64,000 nt of DNA from Amycolatopsis rubida (lineage in GTDB: Bacteria; Actinomycetota; Actinomycetes; Mycobacteriales; Pseudonocardiaceae), in contig NZ_FOWC01000013.1 in NCBI RefSeq assembly GCF_900115345.1, positions 1 to 64,000 of the forward strand. Reading direction: 5' to 3'. The notes below the pieces were generated by a model. That model saw only the letters and a list, made by a program, of their open reading frames with translations. It did not search any database and was not told the DNA's origin. Positions 15,794 through 24,377 of this stretch are shown here, one piece after another. How positions within the stretch are numbered: position 1 is the stretch's first letter; the number at the start of each line of letters is the position of its first letter. Made by a program: the position numbers and the translations under genes.

Positions 15794-16831
15794 TCAGGCC
15801 TGCTTGGTCTTTTCCGCGGGCAGCTGGCCGACCGGGCATTCGGCCACGCCGATCGTGCTGCGCGTGATGGCCTCGACGTTTTCCTGCGCCTTCTGCGCGT
15901 CGGTGACCCACGTGCGGTAGAACTCGAACGGGCAGTCCGCGACGCCCTTGTCGCCGCCGCCGGCCGCGTGCACGCCCGAGTAACCGCGGTGCAGCAGCTT
16001 GAACAGGTGGTTCTGCGACTGGTCGTACTCGCGGGCGTCCCGGATCGCCGAAAGCGACAACTGGGCGAACTGGATGCCGTATTCCTCCTCGCCGGTTTCG
16101 CCGAGCGTCCGGCCGTCGAAACCGATGATCGAGGAGTGGCCGAAATACGAGTACACGCCGTCGAATCCGGCCGCGTTGGCGACCGCGACGTAGCAGTTGT
16201 TGGCCCACGCCATGGCCTTCGCCATCAGCACCTGCTGGTCCTTCGCCGGGTACATGTAGCCCTGGCAGCGGACGATCAGCTCGGCACCCTTCATCGCGCA
16301 ATCCCGCCAGATTTCCGGGTAATTGCCGTCGTCGCAGATGATCAGCGAGATCTTCATGCCCTTAGGGCCGTCCGTGACGTACGTGGTGTCGCCCGGGTAC
16401 CAGCCCTCGATCGGGCACCACGGCAGGATTTTCCGGTACTTCTGCACGATCTCGCCGTGGTTGTCGATCAGCACCAAGGTGTTGTACGGCGGCTTGTCCG
16501 GGTGGTCCTCGTGCTGTTCGCCGGTGATCGAGAAGACGCCCCAGGTATCGGCTTCGCGGCAGGCGGCGGAGAAGATCGCGGTCTCCTCGCCGGGGATAGT
16601 CGCCGCGGTGTCGTACATTTCCTGCTCGTCGTACATGATCCCCTGGGTCGAGTATTCGGGGAACACGACGAGGTCCATTCCGGGCAGGCCGCCCTTCATG
16701 CCGACCACCATGTCGGCGATCTTGCGCGCGTTGTCGAGCACCTCGGCCTTCGAATGCAGCCGCGGCATCTTGTAGTTCACGACCGCGATGCCGACTGTGT
16801 CCGGGCTTGAGGAAATGTCACCGTGTCGCAT
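15794..16831 (-). CDS. amiE: Aliphatic amidase AmiE
   Basis: A 345-residue nitrilase-superfamily amidase hydrolysing short aliphatic amides such as acetamide to acid and ammonia. It is nearly collinear with P. aeruginosa AmiE (346 residues), starting MRHGDISSSPDTVGIAVVNY. The catalytic triad is visible: Glu in VVFPEYS (about 59), Lys in QKYRKILPW (about 134) and Cys in RCQGYMYPAKDQQ (about 166), plus Glu142-region SPIEGWYPG-like PIEGWYPG. Cytoplasmic homohexamers are typical. It lies 24 bases after amiS and 49 before amiB on one strand. Expression is probably controlled by amides through the AmiC-like and MarR proteins encoded upstream. Confidence 0.97.
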   Translation of the reverse strand: MRHGDISSSPDTVGIAVVNYKMPRLHSKAEVLDNARKIADMVVGMKGGLPGMDLVVFPEYSTQGIMYDEQEMYDTAATIPGEETAIFSAACREADTWGVFSITGEQHEDHPDKPPYNTLVLIDNHGEIVQKYRKILPWCPIEGWYPGDTTYVTDGPKGMKISLIICDDGNYPEIWRDCAMKGAELIVRCQGYMYPAKDQQVLMAKAMAWANNCYVAVANAAGFDGVYSYFGHSSIIGFDGRTLGETGEEEYGIQFAQLSLSAIRDAREYDQSQNHLFKLLHRGYSGVHAAGGGDKGVADCPFEFYRTWVTDAQKAQENVEAITRSTIGVAECPVGQLPAEKTKQA

Positions 16832-16855
16832 GGGGTTTCTCCTTCAGGTGGCGGG

Positions 16856-17482
16856 TCAGGCCGCGGCCGCGGCGCGGTCGTGGACGGGGCGGGACTGGCC
16901 GCGGAAGCCGAGCACCGCGGCGAGAGCGACGAGCAGGACAGCGGCCGCCGCCGCGAGGAGAGCGGCGGTCGCGGTGGAGCGGTAGCCGCCGGTGAGCGCG
17001 AGGAACGCGGGCAGCGTGCAGGTCGGCTGGCTGAGCAGGACGGTCGTCCAGCCGGTGAACCGGGTCAGCTCCTCGCGGCCGAGCCCGAGCACGAGGAAGA
17101 ACAGGCCCCACAGCAGCGCCCAGGACAGCCAGATCACGCCGAACACCGGATCGTGCTGCCGCCAGAACGCTATGCCGGCGTACACGAGCGCGGCGCCCGC
17201 GACGAACAGCGAGAACCAGCCGATGCCCTCGGGTTCGAGCCCGGCGAGGTTCGCGATCCCGACGTACAGATAGGTGAAGCCGAACAGGAACAGCCCGGAC
17301 GCGCCGAGGATCGCTTCGGAATCCCCGTGCGCCTGGACGATCAGCACTGTCGGCGTCACGCACTGGAGCCCGCCCACGAACAGATTCAGCGCGGCGGCCG
17401 ACCGCGCGGGCACTCGCCCGAGCAGCATCAGCCCGTTGACCAGCAGTACCGCCCCGACGTAGAGCAGGCCGACGTTGTTCAT
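16856..17482 (-). CDS. amiS: AmiS/UreI family amide channel
   Basis: A 208-residue membrane protein with six to seven hydrophobic helices. The start MNNVGLLYVGAVLLVNGLML and the conserved GLFLFGFTYLYVGI and GWFSLFV segments are typical of AmiS/UreI proteins, proton-gated or passive urea and short-chain amide channels. It would import the substrate of the adjacent amidase. The ATG at 17482 has GAGGAG six bases upstream. A TTGACA at 17516-17521 on the minus strand suggests a promoter of its own in the 88-base gap after amiC. Confidence 0.93.
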   Translation of the reverse strand: MNNVGLLYVGAVLLVNGLMLLGRVPARSAAALNLFVGGLQCVTPTVLIVQAHGDSEAILGASGLFLFGFTYLYVGIANLAGLEPEGIGWFSLFVAGAALVYAGIAFWRQHDPVFGVIWLSWALLWGLFFLVLGLGREELTRFTGWTTVLLSQPTCTLPAFLALTGGYRSTATAALLAAAAAVLLVALAAVLGFRGQSRPVHDRAAAAA

Positions 17483-17570
17483 CGCACGCTCCTCAGTTGG
17501 TACCAGATGAAATACTGTCAAGTGAAAATAAATGGCCGGACGGCGGGCGTCAAGACCGGAACGGAACGGG

Positions 17571-18680
17571 TCAGAGCCGGGTGATCGGATCGAAGTCGCA
17601 GCCGCGCGCGGCGGCGAGGTGCACGTGCTGGGCGGCTTGCTGGCCGTGGAATTCGACCGTGCCGCGCGGTCCGTCGTAGGCGACGCCGTCGATGGCGGCG
17701 TTGAAGGCGCGCATGTCCGGAGTGCCTGCCCGGCGAGCGAGTTCGGCGAGCGTATGCAAGCCCTCGTAACAGGATTCGGCCGCGTTGTTGAGCGGCGGCG
17801 CGGCCGGGCCGTGCAGGCGGACGTAGCGGCCGAGCAGGTCCATCGCGTCCGCGGTGACCAGGGAGCGGAAGTACGCGGCGGACGCGAAGAGGTTTCGGGT
17901 CGCCTCGGCTCCGCTGGCCAGCAGCATGTTTTCTTCCATCAACGGACTGAAGCGCAGCATCTGCTCGTGAAGTCCGCGGGCGGCGAACCGGCGGTTGAAC
18001 CGGACCGCGTCCTGTCCGACGAACAGCATCAGAACACCGTCGCACGCCGAGGTTTCGACGCGCCGGACCAGCCGTGCCATGTCGCCCGAACCCAGTCCGA
18101 CGAACGCCTCTCCGGCGATCCGGAGGTCGAGTTCTCTTGCGTAGCGCCGGATCGCGTCCGCGGAACCGCGCGGCCACACGTAGTCGTCGCCCGCCACGAA
18201 CCAGCTGCGCGCGCCGCAGTTGTCGCGCAGCCACCGCAGCGCGGGCTGGATCTGCACGCGTGGGACTTCGCCGGAACAGTAGATGCCAGAACGACTTTCG
18301 CCGCCTTCGTAGAGCGATGTGTACACGTACGGCACGCGGTCGGCGAGGACCGGCGCGAGCGCGTTGCGGACTGAGGAAATGTGCCAACCGGTGACCGCGT
18401 CGATCTCGCCCGCGTCGACCAAGCGCCGCACGGCCGACGCGACCTGGGCGGGCGGAGCGCCGCCGTCGACGACTTCCAGCGTCACCTCGCGGCCGAGGAT
18501 TCCGCCCGCGTCGTTCAGTTCCCGGACCGCGAGTTCGCTGATCGCCTCGCACGAGGGCCCGAACAGGCCCGCCGGTCCCTGCAGCGGGACGACCAGCGCG
18601 ACGCGCAGCGCGCTCGCGCGGCTGGCGACTCCGAGTCCCATGCCGGCTCCGGGCTTTTTCGCCGGTTGACTTGCTTCCAT
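17571..18680 (-). CDS. amiC: AmiC-like periplasmic-binding-fold amide sensor
   Basis: A 369-residue protein of the Leu/Ile/Val-binding fold (type I periplasmic-binding superfamily) without a signal peptide: ALRVALVVPLQGPAGLFGPS at about 25-43, then NDAGGILGREVTLEVVD. Absence of a signal peptide and the amidase context match AmiC, the cytoplasmic amide sensor of the Pseudomonas system, which holds AmiR. No amiR antiterminator is present here; a MarR regulator sits divergently. So AmiC may act on the MarR protein or be part of an uptake system; the first has no precedent that I know. Its start codon lies inside the operator palindrome at 18674-18687. Confidence 0.82.
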   Translation of the reverse strand: MEASQPAKKPGAGMGLGVASRASALRVALVVPLQGPAGLFGPSCEAISELAVRELNDAGGILGREVTLEVVDGGAPPAQVASAVRRLVDAGEIDAVTGWHISSVRNALAPVLADRVPYVYTSLYEGGESRSGIYCSGEVPRVQIQPALRWLRDNCGARSWFVAGDDYVWPRGSADAIRRYARELDLRIAGEAFVGLGSGDMARLVRRVETSACDGVLMLFVGQDAVRFNRRFAARGLHEQMLRFSPLMEENMLLASGAEATRNLFASAAYFRSLVTADAMDLLGRYVRLHGPAAPPLNNAAESCYEGLHTLAELARRAGTPDMRAFNAAIDGVAYDGPRGTVEFHGQQAAQHVHLAAARGCDFDPITRL

Positions 18681-18696
18681 TTGGAAGTCTTACAAT
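18666..18696 (+). promoter_or_regulatory. marR promoter with operator in the spacer, overlapping amiC start
   Basis: TTGACT (18666-18671) and TACAAT (18691-18696) are separated by 19 bases. The spacer holds the perfect palindrome CTTCCA-TT-TGGAAG (18674-18687). The minus-strand amiC start codon (18680) is inside the palindrome. A bound MarR dimer would therefore both block its own promoter and cover the amiC start. Confidence 0.68.
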
Positions 18697-18735
18697 GCGG
18701 AGGCATTTGCGCAAGGGCGGAACGAGGGCGGGCGG

Positions 18736-19137
18736 ATGAGGCAGGCACAGGCGGCCGAGGCGTCGTTGATCCGCGCCCTCACCCGCACCGCACGCGCGGT
18801 CACGCTGCGGATCGAGCCGCTGCTCAAACAAGAGGGGCTGTCCCTCGACGGCTGGCTGGTGCTGGACGCGCTCGCCGCGGGCGACGGCCTCACGATGACC
18901 GAACTGGCCGGGCGCACGCTGGTCACCGGGCCGACGCTGACCCGCGTGGTCGACCGGCTGGTCACCACCGCGGCCGCGTATCGCGAGGTCGACGCGGAGG
19001 ACCGGCGGCGGGTCCGGGTGTATCTCGCGCCGCGCGGACGCGGCGCGCATCAGCGGGCGACGGCTCGGCTGGCCGAGGTGGAACGCGAACTGGATCCGGA
19101 CGGCGGGGTGCTGGCGAAGCTCTCGGAAGTCGAGTAG
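18736..19137 (+). CDS. MarR family transcriptional regulator of the amide cluster
   Basis: A 133-residue winged-helix protein. The recognition region is LTMTELAGRTLVTGPTLTRV (about 55-74), followed by the wing YREVDAEDRRRVRVYLAPRG. MarR proteins are dimeric repressors released by small ligands. It is divergent from amiC, with the palindrome CTTCCATTTGGAAG between, so it very likely regulates the amide genes and itself. The ATG at 18736 has no strong ribosome site but is the only start before the HTH. It ends 5 bases before a convergent membrane-protein gene. Confidence 0.88.
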   Translation: MRQAQAAEASLIRALTRTARAVTLRIEPLLKQEGLSLDGWLVLDALAAGDGLTMTELAGRTLVTGPTLTRVVDRLVTTAAAYREVDAEDRRRVRVYLAPRGRGAHQRATARLAEVERELDPDGGVLAKLSEVE

Positions 19138-19142
19138 TGCGG

Positions 19143-19625
19143 TCAGTTCTCCCGGCGTTGTGCCCACGGCGTTCGGAAGACGACGAGACTGCCGAGCAAC
19201 GCCAGGGAGAGCAATGCCGCGCCGCCGTCGGTGATCACTGACGGGAGGATTCCCGCCGGTCCGTAGAGGGTGACGGAGGCGTCGAAGACCGCGGGCGGGA
19301 TCGCGAAGACCCCGGCGGCTTGGGTGACGTTGACGGCCACGACGACCCAGAACGTCCACGTCCGGCCCCGCAGCGCGAGCAGGCCGGCCGCGTTGCCGAC
19401 GATGTAGAGACAGCCGACGGTGCGAAGCCCGGTCAGGAATCCCGGTGCGTCGGAGGCGCTGGCTCCGGCCGACCGCATTGCGAGGCGAAGCATGTCGAGG
19501 TCGATGATCACGAAGTTCTGCAGGATCGTGCCGACAGTGAAGACCAGTGAACAGACGACGGTGGCGATCTGCAGCGGACGAGTCCACGCGGTGGGGTGGT
19601 GCTTCCGGACAAGCGGGTGCGACAT
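19143..19625 (-). CDS. Four-helix membrane protein of unknown function
   Basis: A 160-residue protein with four predicted membrane segments: about 18-40 (IATVVCSLVFTVGTILQNFV), 68-85, 88-108 and 130-150. The pattern resembles small DoxX-like or other four-helix actinobacterial membrane proteins, but I cannot name a family. It is convergent with marR (5-base gap) and has no obvious operon partner. Signal for translation is weak. Not clearly part of the amide system. Confidence 0.7.
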   Translation of the reverse strand: MSHPLVRKHHPTAWTRPLQIATVVCSLVFTVGTILQNFVIIDLDMLRLAMRSAGASASDAPGFLTGLRTVGCLYIVGNAAGLLALRGRTWTFWVVVAVNVTQAAGVFAIPPAVFDASVTLYGPAGILPSVITDGGAALLSLALLGSLVVFRTPWAQRREN

Positions 19626-19701
19626 GAGTCCAGCTTTGCCCGGTTCGTGCTCGCGGACATCCGGTACGAGCCCCGGATGACGACCCCGGAATTCCCTGAG
19701 G

Positions 19702-20448
19702 CTAGGGCCGCTTCCGCCATTCGCGCTGATGCCGGGTCAGCACGTCGATCAGCTCGGCTTTGCGCTCGGCCACTTCGGTGTGACTGCCCATGATCCCGAC
19801 CGCGGCGACCGTCCGGCCGTCCTCCACGACCGCGACCGACACGCCGTCCGCTTCGGTTGACGCACTCGGCGCGGCGACCAGGCCCTCGGCCTGGATCCGG
19901 GTCAGGTCTTGGAGAAAACGCTCGACCAGCTCGGCGTCCGAAGGCGGCAGAGCGCCGATCTGCGGCCACAGATCGCGGTTTTCCATGGCAGCCAGCAAGA
20001 TCCAGCCGGTCGACGTGCGGATCGGCGAGCGGCGCACGAACCCTTCGGCGAGATAGGCGTAGCGCGGGTCGTGCGAGGCGTAGTCCACGTAATAAAGGTC
20101 GCTGCCCACCATGATCGCCAGCACCGCGGTCATCCCGGTTTCCGCGTGCAGCGCTTCGAGATCCTCGTGCGACACCGTGGTGACAGTGGGGCGGCCGACC
20201 AGCCGGATGAGCAGGAACGGAGCCGGGCCGAGGGAGTAGCGGCGGTCGTGCTCGTCGAGGTAACCGGTCGCGACGAGGCCGTTGACCAGGCCCTGGATCG
20301 AACTCATCGGCGCGTCGAGCTCGCGGGCGAACTCGGTGAGCGTGACCCCGTTCCGGGAGCGCGCGGCCCGCTCCAGGATGGTCGACACCCGGTCGATCAT
20401 CCGGTGGTGCGGCCTCGGGCGGCCGTCCGGCGTGGGGTGCGTCGGCAT
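19702..20448 (-). CDS. IclR family transcriptional regulator
   Basis: A 248-residue regulator. The N-terminal winged helix covers residues about 15-75 (RVSTILERAARSRNGVTLTE, PMSSIQGLVNGLVATGYL), and the IclR effector domain follows (YYVDYASHDPRYAYLAEGF, STGWILLAAM). IclR proteins often control catabolism of aromatic or dicarboxylic acids. It is divergent from the CoA-transferase/glutaryl-CoA dehydrogenase operon with a 12-bp palindrome between. The ATG at 20448 is chosen because earlier starts extend across the operator region; GAGGAGAG lies upstream. Confidence 0.9.
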   Translation of the reverse strand: MPTHPTPDGRPRPHHRMIDRVSTILERAARSRNGVTLTEFARELDAPMSSIQGLVNGLVATGYLDEHDRRYSLGPAPFLLIRLVGRPTVTTVSHEDLEALHAETGMTAVLAIMVGSDLYYVDYASHDPRYAYLAEGFVRRSPIRTSTGWILLAAMENRDLWPQIGALPPSDAELVERFLQDLTRIQAEGLVAAPSASTEADGVSVAVVEDGRTVAAVGIMGSHTEVAERKAELIDVLTRHQREWRKRP

Positions 20449-20503
20449 CGGTGCTTTCTCTCCTCGGGTGATCGGGAACTCTACCCGGACCTGCGGGTTG
20501 CGT

Positions 20504-20515
20504 AAATACGTATTT
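20504..20515. promoter_or_regulatory. Candidate IclR operator
   Basis: AAATACGTATTT is a perfect 12-bp palindrome, AT-rich in a GC-rich background, between iclR and the CoA-transferase gene. Its position upstream of both starts fits an IclR operator. Confidence 0.6.
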
Positions 20516-20548
20516 TGATGCCAGTATGCGTAGCGAGGAGGTGCGCTC

Positions 20549-21676
20549 GTGAGCATGCCACTGGACGGTGTCGTCGTCGCGGACTTCAGCCGGGTGCTCG
20601 CCGGTCCGCTGGCGTGCGTGAACCTGGCCGACCTCGGGGCGACGGTGATCAAGGTCGAACGGCCCGGTTCCGGGGACGACACCCGTGGCTGGGGGCCGCC
20701 GTGGACGGCGCACTCCAGCTCGTACTTCGAATGCGCGAACCGGTCCAAGCAGTCCGTGGCGCTCGACCTCGGCGATCCGGACGACCTGGTCCTGGCGCGC
20801 GAACTCGCCAGCCGCGCCGACGTGCTCGTGGAGAATTTCCGCTCCGGCGCGCTGCGGCGGCGCGGGCTCGACTACGAATCCGTCCGCGTGGGTAATCCCG
20901 GCATTGTGTACTGCTCGGTTTCCGGCTTCGGCGGCGACGCGGACCTGCCCGGCTACGACTTCCTCGTGCAGGCGATGGGCGGGCTGATGAGCGTCACCGG
21001 CACCGACGAACCGGCGAAGGTCGGTGTCGCGCTGGTGGACGTGCTCGCCGCGAAGGACGCCACCATCGGCATTCTCGCCGCGTTGCGGGCCCGCGAGCAG
21101 AGCGGACGGGGACAGCGGGTCGAGGTGAATCTGCTGTCCAGTTTGCTCGGTTCGATGGCCAACCAGGCTTCCTCGTACCTCACGACCGGACGCGCGCCGC
21201 GGCGGATGGGCAACTCGCATCCATCGATCGCGCCGTACGAAACGTTGCGCTGCAAGGACGACGTGCTCGCGTTGGCCTGCGGCAACGACGGGCAGTTCCG
21301 CCGCCTCGCCGAGGTGCTGGGCGTTCCGGAGCTGGCCGACGACGAGCGGTTCGCGACGAATGCCGAACGCGTGCGCCATCGTCCGGAGCTGAGGGCGGCT
21401 CTCGAACAGCGGCTCGGCACCGACACTGTGGTCGCGTGGGCTGAGCGGCTGACCGAGGCCGGCGTGCCCGCCGGTCCGGTCGGCGATCTCGCGGACGGGT
21501 TCAAGCTCGCGGAATCGCTCGGTCTGGCTCCCATCGTGCCGGTCGGCGACTCGCCGCCCCAGGTCCGTCACCCGATCGGCTATTCGGAGACGCCGGTCGC
21601 CCGCTACACCGCCCCGCCCCGGCTGGGGCAGCACAGCGACGAGATTCGCCGCTGGCTCGCAGAGGAGAAGAAATGA
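20549..21676 (+). CDS. CaiB/BaiF family (class III) CoA-transferase
   Basis: A 375-residue class III CoA-transferase. The N-terminus MPLDGVVVADFSRVLAGPLA and the segment NLADLGATVIKVERPGSGDDTR are typical; the catalytic Asp lies near residue 165-170 (VALVDVLAAKDATIG). Translational overlap (ATGA) with a glutaryl-CoA dehydrogenase gene suggests it activates glutarate, taking CoA from succinyl-CoA, as in the mammalian enzyme SUGCT and bacterial counterparts. The GTG at 20549 follows GAGGAGGT at 8 bases. Control by the divergent IclR protein is likely. Confidence 0.9.
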   Translation: MSMPLDGVVVADFSRVLAGPLACVNLADLGATVIKVERPGSGDDTRGWGPPWTAHSSSYFECANRSKQSVALDLGDPDDLVLARELASRADVLVENFRSGALRRRGLDYESVRVGNPGIVYCSVSGFGGDADLPGYDFLVQAMGGLMSVTGTDEPAKVGVALVDVLAAKDATIGILAALRAREQSGRGQRVEVNLLSSLLGSMANQASSYLTTGRAPRRMGNSHPSIAPYETLRCKDDVLALACGNDGQFRRLAEVLGVPELADDERFATNAERVRHRPELRAALEQRLGTDTVVAWAERLTEAGVPAGPVGDLADGFKLAESLGLAPIVPVGDSPPQVRHPIGYSETPVARYTAPPRLGQHSDEIRRWLAEEKK

Positions 21677-22863
21677 GCGCCACGAAGTCCCTGCCGCCGC
21701 TGGATCCGCGCGACCCCGCCGGGCTCGGCGACCTGTTCACCGAAGACGAGAAGGCGATCGCGGACGCGGTCCGCCGGGTCTGCGCCGACCGGATCGACCC
21801 GTACGTCGGCGACTGGTTCGAGCGCGGCGAACTGCCCGACGTCCGCGGCCTCGCCAAGGACCTCGGCTCGCTCGGCGTGCTCGGCATGCACCTGGAGGGC
21901 TACGGCTGCGCCGGGATGTCGGCGACCGAGTACGGGCTCGCCTGCCTTGAGCTGGAGGCGACCGACTCGGGCATCCGCTCGCTGGTGTCGGTGCAGGGTT
22001 CGCTGGCGATGTTCGCGATCTGGAAATGGGGTTCGGAGGAGCAGAAGCAGCAGTGGCTGCCCTCGATGGCGGCGGGCGAGGCGATCGGCTGCTTCGGGCT
22101 GACCGAACCGGACGCCGGCTCGGACCCGGCCAGCATGCGCACCCGCGCGCGGCGCGACGGCGACGACTGGGTCCTCGACGGCCGGAAGATGTGGATCACC
22201 AACGGAAGCGTCGCCGACGTCGCGGTGGTGTGGGCGCAGACCGACAAGGGCGTGCGCGGCTTCGTGGTGCCCACCGACACTCCGGGCTTCTCGGCTCCGG
22301 AGATCAAGCACAAGCTGTCGCTGCGCGCTTCGATCACGAGCGAACTCGTTCTCGACGGCGTGCGGCTGCCCGCGGACGCGGTGCTGCCTGAGGTCACCGG
22401 GCTGAAGGGACCGTTGAGCTGCCTCAACGAGGCCCGCTTCGGCATCGTGTGGGGTTCGGTCGGCGCGGCGCGTTCGTGCTTGCAAGCGGCGATGTCCTAC
22501 GCCGAGGACCGCACGCAGTTCGGGAAGCCGATCTCCGCGTTCCAGCTGACGCAGCAGAAACTTGTCGACATGACGCTGGAGTACACGAAGGCGTTGCTGC
22601 TCGCGATCCACTTGGGACGGCGCAAGGACGCCGGGGTGCTGCGGCCGGAACAGGTCAGCCTCGGCAAACTGAACAACGTCCGCGAGGCGATCGAGATCTG
22701 CCGCACCGCGCGCACGATCCTCGGCGCGAACGGGATTTCGCTGGAGTACCCGGTGATCCGGCACATGAACAACCTCGAATCGGTGCTGACCTACGAGGGC
22801 ACTGTCGAGATGCACACGCTCGTGGTCGGTCAGGCGATCACCGGGCAGTCGGCTTTCCGCTGA
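21673..22863 (+). CDS. gcdH: Glutaryl-CoA dehydrogenase (acyl-CoA dehydrogenase family)
   Basis: A 396-residue flavoprotein. GCFGLTEPDAGSDPASMRT (about 142-160) and WITNGSVADVAVVWAQT form the FAD/substrate domain, ARFGIVWGSVGAARSCL and DRTQFGKPI the helical domain, and the catalytic base is Glu in LTYEGTVEMH near residue 379. The GIVWG/Arg context is characteristic of glutaryl-CoA dehydrogenases, which oxidise and decarboxylate glutaryl-CoA to crotonyl-CoA. It overlaps the CoA-transferase by four bases. A truncated MFS gene on the other strand abuts its stop. Confidence 0.92.
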   Translation: MSATKSLPPLDPRDPAGLGDLFTEDEKAIADAVRRVCADRIDPYVGDWFERGELPDVRGLAKDLGSLGVLGMHLEGYGCAGMSATEYGLACLELEATDSGIRSLVSVQGSLAMFAIWKWGSEEQKQQWLPSMAAGEAIGCFGLTEPDAGSDPASMRTRARRDGDDWVLDGRKMWITNGSVADVAVVWAQTDKGVRGFVVPTDTPGFSAPEIKHKLSLRASITSELVLDGVRLPADAVLPEVTGLKGPLSCLNEARFGIVWGSVGAARSCLQAAMSYAEDRTQFGKPISAFQLTQQKLVDMTLEYTKALLLAIHLGRRKDAGVLRPEQVSLGKLNNVREAIEICRTARTILGANGISLEYPVIRHMNNLESVLTYEGTVEMHTLVVGQAITGQSAFR

Positions 22864-23856
22864 GGGACGGCCATGGCCGCCAGCGCGGCTGCCGCCGGGG
22901 GCAAGGCTGAACGCGAGATGCCAGGCCCCGGCGGAGGCGGTCGTTTCGGCGAGGGTGAGCAGGAGTGCGCCGGCCAGTGCCGGGACCACCGGGTGTTCGG
23001 AAGCGCTGAGCGAGCCGAAGACGGTGCAGGCGGCGATCAGGAAGATTCCGGCCACGGCAAGGGATCGGCGGGCCGTGCGGGCGTCGCGGACCTGTCGGCT
23101 GATCGGCAGCTGGAGGAGTACGACGAGGACGGTATTGGCCAGCAGCGCCATTGCGGACGTCCATTGTGGAGCGGAGCTGCGGGTGACTATCCACAGTGGA
23201 AGCGTGACGCTGAGGATCGGCATGGTCAGCTGCGTGACCGCCGCCAGCACCGTCAAGGTGACGTAGCGGCGGTCGTGCAAGGCTGGCCAGCCGGTCTGGC
23301 GTTCGGCCGGTGCGTCCGGTCGGGCGTGCAGGTACAGCGCGGTGGCGAAGACGAATAATCCAGCATCGGCAACAAAAACGGTGACTGCGTTCGTGCCTGC
23401 GGCGAGGACGAGTGCGCCGAGTCCGGAGCCCGCGCCGATGCCGATGTTGACGGCGGTGTGCAGCAACGCACGGGCTCGGACGCGGCCTTCGGGAGCGACG
23501 ACGGCTTGGCGGCCCGCCGCGAGCGCGCCCTGCCCGCAGGCGAAGAGCGCGCAAGCGGCGATGTACAGCGGAACAGAGCGCGCGACGGCGAACAACAGCA
23601 GGCCCGCGACCGCGGCGACAGTCGCCGCGGCGAGCGCTCGGCGAGCGCCGATCCGGTCCAGCAGCGTCCCGAACGGAACGGTGGTGGTCAGGCTCGTCGC
23701 GGCGCCGAGCGACAGCCCGAGCGCCACGATTCCCGCCGGCAGGCCGACCCTGGTGGTGAAGTGGACGGCGGACACGGCCAGCACCGCGCCGTCGCCCGCC
23801 GAGGTCAGGGCTTGTGCGGTGGCGAGCCGCCGGATCGCCGTGCGCGCGGTGGTCAT
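22864..23856 (-). pseudogene. MFS transporter lacking its 3' end
   Basis: About 330 residues match a major facilitator: MTTARTAIRRLATAQAL, then helices such as AGIVALGLSLGAATSL, FGTLLDRIGARRAL and LLLTLAETTASAGAWHLAFS. The similarity stops at about 22,870, just where gcdH ends on the other strand; the frame stays open antisense through gcdH to 21604, so there is no proper stop. The last two membrane helices of the 12 are missing. Its ATG overlaps the stop of the AhpD-like gene upstream (ATGA). A deletion at the gcdH boundary best explains this. Confidence 0.65.
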
Positions 23857-24261
23857 GCCGGGCTGACCGACCAGCAACGGGTCGTCACGCCGACCGTGTT
23901 CCACATGGTGATGGCGGTGAGGAGCGCGATCAGCGCGGCCGCGCCTTCCTCGCCGAATGCCGTGACGGCCTCGGAAACGGTCGACTCGGGCACGTGCGTT
24001 TCGGAGAGGCGCGTGACGTCCTCGGTGAGCGCGAGCGCGGGTTCGCTCGGCAGCGGTGAACAGGCCGGATTCCGTCCAGACCGCGAGCGCGTCGACCCGC
24101 TGTGCTGGCACGCCTTCCTTGCGTGCGGCTTGCGAATGCATGTCGACGCAGTATGCGCAGCCGTTGAGCTGGGACGCGCGGAGGCGGACCAGTTCGCGCA
24201 GGGCCGGGTCGATGCCCGCGTGGTCGAGCTGCTGGGTCGCGGCGTCGTCCAAAGTGCTCAT
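23853..24261 (-). pseudogene. AhpD-like carboxymuconolactone decarboxylase family gene, frameshifted
   Basis: The first 73 residues read MSTLDDAATQQLDHAG, LVRLRASQLNGCAYCVDMHSQ with the CxxC motif, and AVWTESGLFTAAER. At about 24042 the frame changes: the expected continuation PALALTEDVTRLSETHVPES to AITMWNTVGVTTR is found one frame over and ends at 23853, overlapping the MFS start. One extra base (T on the plus strand at about 24042) restores it. AhpD-like proteins have peroxidase or related activity through CxxC. The gene is either a pseudogene or affected by a sequencing error. Confidence 0.75.
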
Positions 24262-24330
24262 CGCACGGGAGAAAATCGGGGCCAGAGCGTCGAAATCGAG
24301 GCGTGATGGGATGGGATCGGCGTGGTCACG

Positions 24331-24345
24331 GACCTAGGCTAGGTC
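24331..24345. promoter_or_regulatory. Palindrome upstream of the AhpD-like gene
   Basis: GACCTAG-G-CTAGGTC is a perfect 7+1+7 palindrome between the AhpD-like gene and the stump of a MocR-type regulator. It may be the old regulator's operator. Confidence 0.5.
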
Positions 24346-24377
24346 GCGAATGGACCGGATTCTCGACCAATCCGGAG

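Noticed and set aside
22864..23856. MFS gene considered intact
   Set aside because: Homology ends before the last two helices and no stop codon occurs at a sensible place.
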